A DNA stretch of 64,000 bases from Bacillaceae bacterium IKA-2 (lineage in GTDB: Bacteria; Bacillota; Bacilli; Bacillales; Anaerobacillaceae). A program made the position numbers and the translations under genes. Shown piece by piece: positions 46,186-55,084 of this stretch (its first letter is position 1; every line of letters starts with the position of its first letter). The notes below the pieces were generated by a model, which was given only the letters and a program-made list of their open reading frames with translations, searched no databases and was not told where the DNA came from. The DNA is taken from the NCBI GenBank assembly GCA_031761875.1, contig CP134492.1, positions 2,108,001 through 2,172,000 of the forward strand, in the 5' to 3' direction.

Positions 46186-47409
46186 ATGAAGGACTTTGCT
46201 ACTACTTATTTTACAATGAATGAAGAAGATGTCATTGAATATGCAAAAACAAGGTTATCTTTTTTCCAGGAGGATGCGGAACTTTCTTGCAAAGAAATCG
46301 GTGATGGAAATTTAAATTATGTGTTTAAAGTTGTTGATAACAAAAATAATAAATCGGTGATAATTAAACAGGCTGGACCGTTCGCGCGTATTTCTGATGA
46401 ATTTAAATTATCACCTGACCGCAACCGTATTGAAAGTGAAACTTTACGTTTACAGTTTGAGTTGGCGCCTGGTTTTGTTCCAGAGATGTATCACTACGAT
46501 CCGGTCATGAATTGTTGTGTCATGGAAGATTTATCAGATCATATCATTATGAGAACGGCGCTATTAAATTATCAGAAATTTCCATTGTTTGTTGATCATA
46601 TAACTACATTTATGGTTAATACACTACTTTCTACATCTGATGTCGTCATGGATCATAAAAATAAAAAACAACGCGTTAAACAATTTATTAACCCTGAGCT
46701 TTGTGAAATTACCGAAGATTTAGTTTACACAGAACCATTTTTCGATTGTCCCCGTAATGATGTTTTTGAAGGATCAAAGCAATTTGTAAAAGAAACGATT
46801 TGGGATGACAATAAGCTAGCTTTAGAAACAGCAAAATTGAAGTTTGAGTTCATGACAAACGCACAAAGTCTTCTTCATGGTGATCTTCATACAGGGTCTG
46901 TTTTTATTAAAGAAGACTCAACGAAAGTGATTGATCCAGAATTTGCATTTTATGGTCCGATTGGTTATGACGTTGGAAATGTTATTGCTAATTTAACGTT
47001 TGCTTATGTTCATGCAAGTGCGACAATGAAAGATGTAGCTAGCCGTATCGATTACATGAACTACCTTGAACAAACAATCTCTGATGTTGTCAATGTATTC
47101 AAGGAGAAATTCGTGAAAGCCTGGGATGAGAAGGTAACTGAGCCGGTAGCTCGTTATCAAGGTTTTAAAGAATATTATCTAGACGCAGTTCTTCGAGACG
47201 CCGCAGCTGTAACAGGTCTAGAGCTTTGTCGGAGAATTATTGGTATTGCCCATGTGAAAGATATTACTTCTATTGCTGACCCGAAAAAACGAGTCGTAGC
47301 AGAAAAAATTTGCTTGTCGGCAGGTAAGGTCTTAATCCTTGAAAGAGATTCGGTGAAATCAGGGGCAGACTATTTAAAAATCATTAAAATGTTTGAACAA
47401 CAATTTTAA
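46186..47409 (+). CDS. 5-methylthioribose-kinase-like sugar kinase (MtnK family)
   Basis: 407 residues, AGGAGG upstream. The kinase fold is that of MtnK/choline kinases: [18 protein letters not shown] (nucleotide loop), catalytic [11 protein letters not shown], and metal-binding [15 protein letters not shown]. MtnK phosphorylates the anomeric carbon of 5-methylthioribose; homologues in deoxysugar salvage act on 5-deoxyribose. Without mtnW/X/BD genes here, it does not serve the classical methionine salvage pathway. It has no encapsulation-type extension, so the step is probably cytosolic. Confidence 0.85.
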   Translation: MKDFATTYFTMNEEDVIEYAKTRLSFFQEDAELSCKEIGDGNLNYVFKVVDNKNNKSVIIKQAGPFARISDEFKLSPDRNRIESETLRLQFELAPGFVPEMYHYDPVMNCCVMEDLSDHIIMRTALLNYQKFPLFVDHITTFMVNTLLSTSDVVMDHKNKKQRVKQFINPELCEITEDLVYTEPFFDCPRNDVFEGSKQFVKETIWDDNKLALETAKLKFEFMTNAQSLLHGDLHTGSVFIKEDSTKVIDPEFAFYGPIGYDVGNVIANLTFAYVHASATMKDVASRIDYMNYLEQTISDVVNVFKEKFVKAWDEKVTEPVARYQGFKEYYLDAVLRDAAAVTGLELCRRIIGIAHVKDITSIADPKKRVVAEKICLSAGKVLILERDSVKSGADYLKIIKMFEQQF

Positions 47410-47422
47410 GGGGGGAACTCTT

Positions 47423-48493
47423 TTGGATAATTCAGTAGCAGTGATTCAATCTGTACGATTAGATGATGAAAATAATGCACTTATTCTTTTAGATCAAACT
47501 GTACTTCCGAACAAGAGAGACTTTCTTGAGTTAAAAGAATTAAAAGACATCTGGGACGCCATTTATTATCTTAAAGTCAGAGGTGCGCCAGCAATTGGAA
47601 TCGCAGCCGCTTATGGTGTTTACTTAGGAACCAAACAGTCACAAGCAGATGATTACGAAGGACTTTATGAAGACTTTAAGAAGGCCAAGGATTTTTTGGC
47701 ATCTTCACGCCCAACGGCAGTTAATTTATTTTGGGCATTAAATAGGATGGATGATCGCTTTAAAAAAGAAGTAGGGAAATCAGTATCTGAAGTGAAATTA
47801 GCTTTGAGGGATGAATCTGAACTGATTCGAGCTGAAGATGAAGAAGTTTGCGAATCGATTGGTAAGTATGCACTTTCATTACTGAAACCAAATATGGGAC
47901 TGCTTACTCATTGTAATGCAGGGACGATTGCAACAGCGAAATATGGAACGGCTTTAGCGCCGATTTACTTAGGTCTAGAACAAGGATATAACTTTAAAGT
48001 ATATGCAGATGAAACAAGACCTTTGTTACAAGGGGCTCGTTTAACGGCATGGGAGTTAAACGAAGCCGGGGTCGATGTCACACTGATTTGTGATAACATG
48101 GCCTCGATTGTCATGAAAGAAGGCAAAATTCAAGCTGTTCTTGTCGGCTGTGACCGCGTTGCCGCAAATGGTGATGCAGCTAATAAAATAGGTACCTCTG
48201 GAGTAGCAATATTAGCAAAACATTACAATATTCCATTTTATGTATGTGCACCATTTTCTACAATTGATTTAGAATGTGAAACTGGTGAGGACATTCATAT
48301 TGAATTAAGACCGTCCGAGGAAATTACAACTAAATGGTATAGTGAGCCAATGGCACCAAAAGATGTAAAAACCTATAATCCAGCATTCGATGTAACTGAG
48401 CATAAATTAATAACTGCCATTGTAACTGAAAATGGGATTGCTTACCCGCCGTTTAGTAATAGTCTTGCTAAACTAAAAGGTAAAATAATCTAG
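47423..48493 (+). CDS. MTR-1-phosphate-isomerase-like enzyme (MtnA family)
   Basis: 356 residues from TTG 47423, with AAGGGGGG about seven bases upstream; an upstream in-frame codon overlaps the kinase gene. MtnA motifs are intact: LKVRGAPAIGIAAAYGV, SRPTAVNLFWALN, LTHCNAGTIATAKYGTA (catalytic Cys164) and GCDRVAANGDAANKIGT (catalytic Asp244). It should convert aldose-1-phosphate to ketulose-1-phosphate, the substrate for the class II aldolase encoded 1.4 kb away. There is no encapsulation peptide. A MITE-like element and a terminator follow. Confidence 0.88.
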   Translation: MDNSVAVIQSVRLDDENNALILLDQTVLPNKRDFLELKELKDIWDAIYYLKVRGAPAIGIAAAYGVYLGTKQSQADDYEGLYEDFKKAKDFLASSRPTAVNLFWALNRMDDRFKKEVGKSVSEVKLALRDESELIRAEDEEVCESIGKYALSLLKPNMGLLTHCNAGTIATAKYGTALAPIYLGLEQGYNFKVYADETRPLLQGARLTAWELNEAGVDVTLICDNMASIVMKEGKIQAVLVGCDRVAANGDAANKIGTSGVAILAKHYNIPFYVCAPFSTIDLECETGEDIHIELRPSEEITTKWYSEPMAPKDVKTYNPAFDVTEHKLITAIVTENGIAYPPFSNSLAKLKGKII

Positions 48494-48568
48494 TTAGTGC
48501 ATGTCATAAGACGATTATTTTAGGCGCTATTTCAAGCTATCTATAGTTGAATTCAAATGAACTATAGG

Positions 48569-48677
48569 TGAATGAATTTCATAATGCAGATTCCGTGGCA
48601 CTAAGACACCACATCTAGTTGGATTAAAACGTTTCAAACTAGATGTGGCTAGTTTTTGGTATTATGATATTCATTCA
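48569..48677. mobile_element. MITE-like element, shorter copy
   Basis: 109 bp with 17-bp terminal inverted repeats (TGAATGAATTTCATAAT and ATTATGATATTCATTCA, one mismatch) and an inner 12-bp perfect repeat CCACATCTAGTT/AACTAGATGTGG. It is related to 41124-41268. No open frame. Confidence 0.7.
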
Positions 48678-48731
48678 GGTAGCATCTTAATCGTTTAGAA
48701 TTTGAGTGATTAAACATTAGTTGACGAAAAA

Positions 48732-48768
48732 AAACTCCGTTTCAGTTTAGAATGAACGGAGTTTTTTT
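48732..48768. terminator. Bidirectional terminator between isomerase and deoR
   Basis: AAACTCCGTT (48732-48741) and AACGGAGTTT (48755-48764) form a perfect stem, flanked by poly-A and poly-T. It suits termination from both the isomerase (plus) and deoR (minus) sides. Confidence 0.85.
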
Positions 48769-48841
48769 CTAAATAGATGTGAAAATATAAAGTTTTCACG
48801 TCTATTTAGCTTCGGACACTATCGTCTCGATCGCTTTCCTA

Positions 48842-49603
48842 TTAATCACATTCATAAATAGTTAAATTCTGTTCCTTTAAAAATGAATGCCATCCTTCGG
48901 AAAGAACTTGATCAACAACAATGTAATTAATTTGATCAAACCAACAAATGCTAGCAAAAGAGGTCTTATCAAATTTAGTATAATCGGCGACTAAATAGAC
49001 ATGGTTGGCATGCTCAGCAGCCAGTTTTCTTACACCCGCTTGTTGTTCGTTAGAGTCCGTGATGCCGTGCTGGATACTAACTGATCGGCAAGAAATAAAT
49101 GCCGAATCAAAAAAGTAATTTTTCATATTAAACTCAGCGTTTCTTCCTAAATTTGAAAGCGAAGATTTGGATAGGGTTCCTCCGATAACGACGATATTTA
49201 CGTGGCGACTCTGAGCTAAGGCGTTAACAACATTCATTGAATTAGTAACAACGGTTAATTTTCGATCCTTAAGCATACTTGCAATTACTAAAGATGTTGT
49301 TGATGCATCTAAAAAAATCGAGTCGCCATTTTTGATAAAGGACAAGCATTTAGAAGCAATTTTTCGTTTGCCTTCAACATGAATATATTCTCTAATACTT
49401 ACGTCTACATCATTTTGAACACCTTCAGAAATAAAAGCTCCACCATATGTACGACTTAGGAATCCGTCATCTTCTAATTGTTTTAAATCACGACGTATCG
49501 TTTCCTCAGTAACGCTAAAAAGGCTAGTTAGTTCGGCAACGGTAACGCTTTTGTTTTCAACAATGATTTCTTTTATCTTATTTTTACGAGCTATTGGTAA
49601 CAT
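48842..49603 (-). CDS. DeoR-family transcriptional regulator
   Basis: 253 residues on the minus strand from the ATG at 49603, preceded by AAGGAG. The N-terminal winged helix (VTVAELTSLFSVTEETIRRD, LEDDGFLSRTYGGAF) and C-terminal DeoRC sugar-phosphate sensing domain (GDSIFLDASTTSLVIASML; VTNSMNVVNALAQ; VIGGTLSKSSLSNLG) are both complete. It is divergent from the BMC operon and convergent with the import operon, so it probably represses one or both until a sugar phosphate accumulates. The effector could be the ketulose-1-phosphate or DHAP. Confidence 0.92.
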   Translation of the reverse strand: MLPIARKNKIKEIIVENKSVTVAELTSLFSVTEETIRRDLKQLEDDGFLSRTYGGAFISEGVQNDVDVSIREYIHVEGKRKIASKCLSFIKNGDSIFLDASTTSLVIASMLKDRKLTVVTNSMNVVNALAQSRHVNIVVIGGTLSKSSLSNLGRNAEFNMKNYFFDSAFISCRSVSIQHGITDSNEQQAGVRKLAAEHANHVYLVADYTKFDKTSFASICWFDQINYIVVDQVLSEGWHSFLKEQNLTIYECD

Positions 49604-49921
49604 CTGATTACTCCTTAGCAATAGGATTAGTTTTTTGTTTACTATGAAAATTATATCATATTTTGTGGAATGTTTTCGGTAACTTTTAGAAAAAAATATA
49701 AAAAAGACGATATCCAGGTGTATAATCCATGCATTCTATGGAATTCGGCTTATTTTTTTATGCAAACAACAAAATACAACCATAATACCAAATAAAACCT
49801 TGACAAAGTTATGCATAAGTAAGAAAATTACTTTAATGATTAAATGAGTAATTGGAGAGATTTAATTTCTAAAATAGAGAATATAAAACTAAATGGAAGA
49901 TCTAATGAAGGAAGTGGATAG
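49604..49921. promoter_or_regulatory. Divergent control region of deoR and the BMC operon
   Basis: For the BMC operon a -35 TTGACA (49800-49805) is visible, with a weak -10 about 17 bases on (GAAAAT, 49823). Short palindromes ATGCAT occur near 49731 and 49811. CTATGAAA at 49641-49648 recalls the half-site in the importer promoter (42234-42241). The BMC operon leader ends GGAAGTGGATAG before its first ATG. Confidence 0.4.
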
Positions 49922-50722
49922 ATGATGCTAGATAGCAAGAAATACTACTCTGATTTTGAAGCAAAGAAATTAATTTGTGAAATCGGAAAGAGAGTCTATA
50001 ACAAAAATTTTGTCGCAGCTAATGATGGGAATATTTCTGTAAAGTGTGGACCAAACACAATATGGACAACGCCAACAGGTGTAAGTAAAGGCTTTATGAC
50101 GCCAGATATGATGGTTAAAATGGATCTATCTGGAAAAGTTTTGGCCGGAAAGTTAAAGCCTTCTTCTGAGGTGAAAATGCACTTAAGAGTTTATAAAGAA
50201 AATGCAGAAGTAAATGCTGTTGTTCATGCGCACCCACCAGTAGCAACTTCATTTGCAATAGCTGGAATAAGTTTAGAAAAACCAATTTCTCCTGAGGCTG
50301 TTGTCTTATTAGGGAGAGTACCCGTTGCTAAATACGCAACCCCCGGAACTACAGAAGTTCCTGATTCAATTGCGCCTTATTGTAAAGATTATAATGCTGT
50401 GTTATTAGCTAATCATGGAGCGTTAACTTGGGGAAGAGACCTGATGGAGGCTTATTTTCGAATGGAGTCTTTAGAGCATTACGCGTTAATGACGATGTAT
50501 TCAACAAATATTATTAATAAAACTAACGAGCTTAGTTGCTCCCAAGTTTCTGACTTAATTGATATTAGAACAAGTTTGGGTATCAATAGTGGTGGTATTC
50601 CGCCTTGCAAAACTGAAGTAAAAAGCAACATAGAGCAAAATTCAGTTTCGGAAAAAGAACAATTAATTGCCAGTATTGTAAAAAAAGTAACTGCTGATGT
50701 ATTAAAGGGCTATATGAAATAA
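49922..50722 (+). CDS. Class II aldolase with C-terminal encapsulation peptide
   Basis: 266 residues from ATG 49922 or 49925. Residues 1-~215 are a Zn-dependent class II aldolase/adducin domain of the fuculose-1-phosphate aldolase type: NDGNISVKCG, SSEVKMH (Glu83), VVHAHPPVATSFA (His102, His104), and NHGALTWG (His165). Beyond a linker, residues 242-266 form an amphipathic helix, SEKEQLIASIVKKVTADVLK, closely resembling BMC cargo-targeting peptides. The likely reaction splits a 5-deoxy- or 5-methylthio-ribulose-1-phosphate into DHAP and an aldehyde inside the shell. The aldehyde dehydrogenase follows 16 bases on. Confidence 0.88.
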   Translation: MMLDSKKYYSDFEAKKLICEIGKRVYNKNFVAANDGNISVKCGPNTIWTTPTGVSKGFMTPDMMVKMDLSGKVLAGKLKPSSEVKMHLRVYKENAEVNAVVHAHPPVATSFAIAGISLEKPISPEAVVLLGRVPVAKYATPGTTEVPDSIAPYCKDYNAVLLANHGALTWGRDLMEAYFRMESLEHYALMTMYSTNIINKTNELSCSQVSDLIDIRTSLGINSGGIPPCKTEVKSNIEQNSVSEKEQLIASIVKKVTADVLKGYMK

Positions 50723-50738
50723 AAAGGAGGGAGAAATA

Positions 50739-52406
50739 TTGAGCATGAACATCAATGAGGCTGATATCGAACGAATTATTCAATCTGTGTTAACTGGCGT
50801 AGAAGCTGCTATGATCGATGTCGATTTAAATCATAAGCAAGCGCTAGAACGGACGAACCAAGCCGATTCGGCGCTGAAAACCGCTGATAAAAAACCAGCA
50901 ATGAATGGTGCATTACAGTTTGCTGTAAAAAAAACTATTAAAAGTAAGATGCCTGTAGCCCAAAAGCCTACTAGTAGCATCAATCCTATTAAAATGAATG
51001 TAACCACCCATAGTAGCACTAATTTCAGTCATAGTTCAATAGAAACAGAGGGTGTATTTGATAGTATGGACAAAGCGATTGACGCAGCTTTTCTGGCCCA
51101 AAAACAATATGTTGAAGCCTATCAACTCAAAGATCGCAAGAAAATTATTGATGCGATTCGTGAAGCTGTCATGAATGAGAAGGAACAATTAGCAAAACTT
51201 GTGTATGAGGAAATAAAGCTAGGAAACTATGAGGACAAAATTGCGAAACATGAACTGGTTGCAATTCACACACCTGGAACAGAAGACTTAAATACCGCTG
51301 CATATTCAGGGGATAATGGCTTAACCATTGTTGAGCAAGCTCCGTTTGGCCTTATTGGGGCAGTGACACCTGTTACAAACCCAACAGAAACGATCATTAA
51401 TAACACAATTGGTATGCTAGCGGGCGGAAATGCAGTTGTTTTTAATGTGCATCCTTCATCGAAGAAAGCATGTGCATATGTGGTCTTATTAATAAATAAG
51501 GCAATAAAAATTGCTGGAGGTCCAGTGAACTTAGTCACGATGGTCAAAGAACCTTCACTACAGACGATTGAAAATTTGATTGAAAGTCCAAAAGTGAAGT
51601 TGCTAGTTGGTACAGGTGGTCCTGGACTTGTTAAAACGTTATTAAAATCCGGCAAAAAGGCGATAGGAGCCGGTGCTGGAAATCCCCCAGTTATCGTCGA
51701 CGAGACAGCAGATTTAGAAAATGCTGCTAAATCTATTATTTTAGGGGCTTCATTCGACAATAATATGCTTTGTATTGCGGAAAAGGAAGTATTCGTTCTT
51801 GAGAAAATTGCGGATGACCTCATTTATAATATGTTAAATCATGGTGCTTACATGCTTGATCGCAACCAATTAGCAAGTTTGATGAGCTTTGCTTTAGAAG
51901 AAAATAAACAGCAAGAGGCAAAAGGTTGCAGTTTAGATACGAAAAGGGACTACCACGTTAGCAAAGATTGGGTAGGTAAACACGCTAAGACATTCTTAAA
52001 TAAAATAGGGGTTACTCCTCCCGCTGATCTTAAACTATTAATTTGTGAAGTCGATTTTGATCATCCATTTGTTCAACTAGAACAAATGATGCCGATTCTC
52101 CCAATCGTGAGAGTAAAAGATTTAGAAGAAGCAATAGAAATGGCCGTGCTAGCTGAACATGGCAATAGACATACAGCGGTGATGCATTCCAGAAATATCG
52201 ATAATCTAACAAAATTTGCGAAAGCGATTGAAACAACTATTTTCGTGAAAAATGCCTCTTCGCTTGCTGGTGTGGGATTCGGTGGTGAAGGGCATACAAC
52301 GATGACAATCGCTGGTCCGACAGGAGAAGGTGTTACATCTGCAAGGACCTTCACTAGGCAGAGACGTTGTGTATTAGCTGAAGGAGGATTTCGGATAATA
52401 GGGTAG
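50739..52406 (+). CDS. CoA-acylating aldehyde dehydrogenase, BMC cargo
   Basis: 555 residues from TTG 50739, eight bases after AAGGAGGG (ATG 50745 also in frame). Residues 4-24 form a helical encapsulation-type peptide (NINEADIERIIQSVLTG), a variable linker runs to ~100, then an EutE/PduP-type dehydrogenase with nucleotide loop GTGGPGLVKTLL and catalytic Cys345 in NNMLCIAEK. It should oxidise the aldehyde from the aldolase to acyl-CoA with NAD+. PduL downstream uses the acyl-CoA and returns CoA. Confidence 0.93.
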   Translation: MSMNINEADIERIIQSVLTGVEAAMIDVDLNHKQALERTNQADSALKTADKKPAMNGALQFAVKKTIKSKMPVAQKPTSSINPIKMNVTTHSSTNFSHSSIETEGVFDSMDKAIDAAFLAQKQYVEAYQLKDRKKIIDAIREAVMNEKEQLAKLVYEEIKLGNYEDKIAKHELVAIHTPGTEDLNTAAYSGDNGLTIVEQAPFGLIGAVTPVTNPTETIINNTIGMLAGGNAVVFNVHPSSKKACAYVVLLINKAIKIAGGPVNLVTMVKEPSLQTIENLIESPKVKLLVGTGGPGLVKTLLKSGKKAIGAGAGNPPVIVDETADLENAAKSIILGASFDNNMLCIAEKEVFVLEKIADDLIYNMLNHGAYMLDRNQLASLMSFALEENKQQEAKGCSLDTKRDYHVSKDWVGKHAKTFLNKIGVTPPADLKLLICEVDFDHPFVQLEQMMPILPIVRVKDLEEAIEMAVLAEHGNRHTAVMHSRNIDNLTKFAKAIETTIFVKNASSLAGVGFGGEGHTTMTIAGPTGEGVTSARTFTRQRRCVLAEGGFRIIG

Positions 52407-52415
52407 GTGAAAACG

Positions 52416-52736
52416 ATGGCAAAAGCGATAGGAATGATAGAAGTACAAGGTTATAGTGTTGCGCTTACAGCAATGGATAAGGCGTGTAAGGCTGCCAATA
52501 TTACAATAGAAGGTATCGATAGCAATAATCCGAGCTTAGGTGATGCGGCAACAATTCCAGTTGTTATCCAAGTGAAGTTCACAGGTGAAGTTTCCGATGT
52601 AAAAATCGCTTTAGAGGTAGCGCGTCAAGAGGCGAGTCGCTTTATTGATGAAGGTGATGTGTTGACCCATTTGATCCCGAATCCTTTCGCAGGAATCGAA
52701 AAATTACTCGCCCTAGGTAAAGTGAAGCCAAAATAG
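52416..52736 (+). CDS. BMC-H shell protein, divergent
   Basis: 106 residues from ATG 52416 (TAGGTGA upstream); the GTG at 52407 overlaps that site. The BMC fold is clear ([53 protein letters not shown]), but with an insertion in the pore-forming loop, GIDSNNPSLGDAAT. The usual KIGSG pore motif is absent, so this hexamer may have an unusual pore. Confidence 0.85.
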   Translation: MAKAIGMIEVQGYSVALTAMDKACKAANITIEGIDSNNPSLGDAATIPVVIQVKFTGEVSDVKIALEVARQEASRFIDEGDVLTHLIPNPFAGIEKLLALGKVKPK

Positions 52737-52751
52737 TAAGGAGTGAAATAG

Positions 52752-53030
52752 GTGAACCAATCACTAGGAATCATTGAAGTAGTTGGAATGGTCACCGCTA
52801 TGGCTTGTATTGATGCTATGGTTAAATCTGCTTATGTAGAAGTGACTAAGATCGAACGAGTAGGATCAGGTTTCATTGCGATCATGATCGAAGGCGATCT
52901 TGCTTCGGTGCAAGTCGCTCTAGAAATAGGAGCAGAAACAGTTCAATGTCATGGTGAATTAGTCGCGGCTAAAGTGATTGCAAGACCTTATGAAGGTTTA
53001 GAAAAGCTGACTGCTCCAGAAAAAAGGTGA
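52752..53030 (+). CDS. BMC-H shell protein
   Basis: 92 residues from GTG 52752, after AAGGAGTG. Standard single BMC domain: SLGIIEVVGMVTAMACIDAM, pore region ERVGSGFIAIMIEGD, and EVGAETV-type helix EIGAETVQCHGELVAAKVI. It should form hexamers that tile shell facets. Four BMC genes in sequence indicate one polycistronic shell operon. Confidence 0.93.
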   Translation: MNQSLGIIEVVGMVTAMACIDAMVKSAYVEVTKIERVGSGFIAIMIEGDLASVQVALEIGAETVQCHGELVAAKVIARPYEGLEKLTAPEKR

Positions 53031-53034
53031 TAAG

Positions 53035-53469
53035 ATGAGAAAATTCGATGCCATTGGGATGATTGAAGTACAGTATTATACCGTCGCTGTTGAAATATTA
53101 GATCATATAAGCAAAAGCACTAAAGTTGAATTTTTAACTAGTGAAAACTATTTAGGAGGACGACTCGTTACGCTTGTGGTAGGCGGAGGTATCTCTGACA
53201 TCACAGAAGCGATCGAGATAGCACGTAAAGTTTGTCAACATAAGCGTGACAACCCATTAAAAATGGCTCTCGTGATTACCAATCCTCATCCAGAAATATT
53301 GAAATACATGATCCCATCAAGAACTCAAGATTTAGTCATAGAAGAATCAGTGAATGAGGAATCAATAATAGACACGAGCGTAGAAGCTAACTGGGTGGAT
53401 GATGTGGTTCAAACACACAAAAGGAAACCAAAATTAAATAGAACAAAAACTAAGGGGGATTTATCATGA
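53035..53469 (+). CDS. BMC-H shell protein with C-terminal extension
   Basis: 144 residues. A BMC domain (~4-95: [39 protein letters not shown]) is followed by ~50 extra residues, acidic then basic ([30 protein letters not shown]). The extension could bind cargo or the cytoskeleton, or lie on one face of the hexamer. The stop overlaps the next start (ATGA), so translation is coupled. Confidence 0.88.
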   Translation: MRKFDAIGMIEVQYYTVAVEILDHISKSTKVEFLTSENYLGGRLVTLVVGGGISDITEAIEIARKVCQHKRDNPLKMALVITNPHPEILKYMIPSRTQDLVIEESVNEESIIDTSVEANWVDDVVQTHKRKPKLNRTKTKGDLS

Positions 53470-53741
53470 ACGAATCAATCGGAATTATTGAAACAAAAGG
53501 ACTAACGGCAGCAATCGAGGCAGCAGACGCGATGTTAAAAGCGGCGAATGTAGAAATCGTCGGCAGTGAAAAAATTGGCTCAGGGTTAGTGTCAGTCATT
53601 GTTAAAGGAGATGTTGGGGCGGTTAAAGCCGCAACTGAAGTCGGGGCTGAAGCAGCTGCAAGAGTTGGTGAAGTTGTAGCCGTTCATGTGATTCCAAGAC
53701 CACATGGTGATATTGAAAAGTTACTCCCTAATTTTAAATAG
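53466..53741 (+). CDS. BMC-H shell protein, paralogue 1
   Basis: 91 residues of the canonical PduA/EutM-like type: [20 protein letters not shown], pore [40 protein letters not shown]. It differs from the protein at 53845-54120 at about nine positions. The start overlaps the previous stop. Confidence 0.95.
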   Translation: MNESIGIIETKGLTAAIEAADAMLKAANVEIVGSEKIGSGLVSVIVKGDVGAVKAATEVGAEAAARVGEVVAVHVIPRPHGDIEKLLPNFK

Positions 53742-53844
53742 AAAAATTATTAATCTAGCACAAAAAGAGGCTGTTCAAAAAGATCGACTTTTATCATTGG
53801 GTAACCTCAGAAATGAATATTATAAAACATAGGAGGAATATAAA

Positions 53845-54120
53845 ATGAGTAAATCAATCGGAATTATTGAAACAAGAGGATTAACAGCGGCAATCGAGGC
53901 GGCAGATGCGATGCTTAAGGCAGCCAACGTAGAAATCGTCGGTAGTGAAAAAATTGGTTCAGGTCTAGTATCTGTTATTGTTCAAGGAGAAGTAGGCGCT
54001 GTTAAAGCTGCAACAGAGGTTGGAGCTGAAGCGGCCGCTAGAGTTGGCGAGGTTGTGGCGGTACATGTGATTCCAAGACCACATTCAGACGTTGAAAAAC
54101 TATTACCTGGTTTAAAGTAA
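53845..54120 (+). CDS. BMC-H shell protein, paralogue 2
   Basis: 91 residues, about 90% identical to the paralogue at 53466-53741 (for example KGL/RGL, VKGD/VQGE, PHGDI/PHSDV). GGAGG precedes the start; a 103-base gap separates it from the first copy. The two arose by tandem duplication; having two major facet proteins may tune expression or permit mixed hexamers. Confidence 0.95.
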   Translation: MSKSIGIIETRGLTAAIEAADAMLKAANVEIVGSEKIGSGLVSVIVQGEVGAVKAATEVGAEAAARVGEVVAVHVIPRPHSDVEKLLPGLK

Positions 54121-54133
54121 GTGGTGAATATTA

Positions 54134-54802
54134 GTGAAGACATTTAATAAGACTGCCTTATTAGAAGAAATTACTAGATCAGTTATTAACGAGCTTAACG
54201 AACATCATTTGTTGGGAACAAAGATGACCAAGAGTTATGTACCCGTTAATATTTCAGCGCGCCATATTCACTTGCAAGTAGAGCATGTTGAGCAGCTTTT
54301 TGGTAGAGGTTATCAATTAAAGAAGTTCAAGAATATATCGCAACCGGGTCAGTATGCTTGTCAAGAAAAGGTAACGGTTCAAGGTCCTAATGGTTTGATA
54401 GAAAATATTCGAATTTTAGGGCCAATCCGAAAACAAACCCAAGTCGAGCTTGCCAGTAGTGAGGCAAGGAAGCTTGGAATTCGGCCGCCCGTTAGGAATT
54501 CAGGTAACTTAGAAGGTACTGCTGCGCTCACGTTAATTGGCCCACGCGGAAAGGTAAGTCTCCAAGAAGGCTGCATTATTGCTGATCGTCATATCCATAT
54601 GACAGCAAAGGATGCTCATGAATACGGCCTGCGAGATCAACAAAAGGTATCAGTTGAAGTTGAAGGTGAAAAAGGTGGTATTATGGGGCAGGTAACAATT
54701 CGTGTAAATGACCGTTACGCTCTCGATATGCATATTGATACTGATGATGCAAATGCATTTGGGTTACGTGGAAATGAACAGCTAAAGATAATACCCCAAT
54801 AA
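54134..54802 (+). CDS. pduL: PduL-type phosphotransacylase, BMC cargo
   Basis: 222 residues from GTG 54134 (AAGTGGTGAATA upstream). An N-terminal amphipathic helix (LLEEITRSVINELNEH) acts as an encapsulation peptide. Zinc ligands are in NISARHIHLQVEHVE and IADRHIHMTAKDA, with RKQTQVELASSEARKLG between. PduL turns acyl-CoA plus phosphate into acyl-phosphate and free CoA, closing the CoA cycle in the lumen. The acyl-phosphate can then make ATP via a kinase that is not in this window. Confidence 0.93.
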   Translation: MKTFNKTALLEEITRSVINELNEHHLLGTKMTKSYVPVNISARHIHLQVEHVEQLFGRGYQLKKFKNISQPGQYACQEKVTVQGPNGLIENIRILGPIRKQTQVELASSEARKLGIRPPVRNSGNLEGTAALTLIGPRGKVSLQEGCIIADRHIHMTAKDAHEYGLRDQQKVSVEVEGEKGGIMGQVTIRVNDRYALDMHIDTDDANAFGLRGNEQLKIIPQ

Positions 54803-54817
54803 TGGAGGTTTAAAGCT

Positions 54818-55084
54818 ATGATTGTCGGCAAGGTGATTAATAGAGTGGTATCTACTCGCAAGTATCAGGAATTACAAGGGTATAAGTTACTTGTTATTCA
54901 GCCTTGCTATGGCTCAAAAGAATTATTTGTGGCTGCTGATACAATGGGAGCAGGACAAGGAGAGTTTGTTCTCGTTTCAACTGGGGAAGCAGTGCAACAC
55001 GCATTAACGAGAAGTGCACCAATTGATGCCATAGTAGTTGGAATTTTGGATAACGACCCTTCTACATTAGAGGAGGGAAGATAA
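54818..55084 (+). CDS. BMC-P vertex protein (EutN/CcmL type)
   Basis: 88 residues; TGGAGG before ATG 54818. It begins MIVGKVINRVVSTRKYQELQ and contains LFVAADTMGAGQGEFVLVST and IDAIVVGILDN, typical of pentameric vertex proteins. It closes the shell corners. It overlaps the next start by one base. Confidence 0.93.
   Translation: MIVGKVINRVVSTRKYQELQGYKLLVIQPCYGSKELFVAADTMGAGQGEFVLVSTGEAVQHALTRSAPIDAIVVGILDNDPSTLEEGR

Larger units (their letters stand above)
48494..48841. other. Convergent intergenic region: MITE and terminators
   Basis: CTATAGTT...AACTATAG dyad at 48541-48567, a MITE-like element at 48569-48677, a bidirectional terminator at 48732-48768, and a second hairpin AAATAGATGTGAAAA/TTTTCACGTCTATTT at 48771-48807. 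No gene. Confidence 0.6.

Noticed and set aside
46186-48493. Classical methionine-salvage operon mtnKA
   Set aside because: No mtnW, mtnX, mtnB, mtnD or S-box leader is visible, and the neighbours are a sugar importer and a microcompartment.
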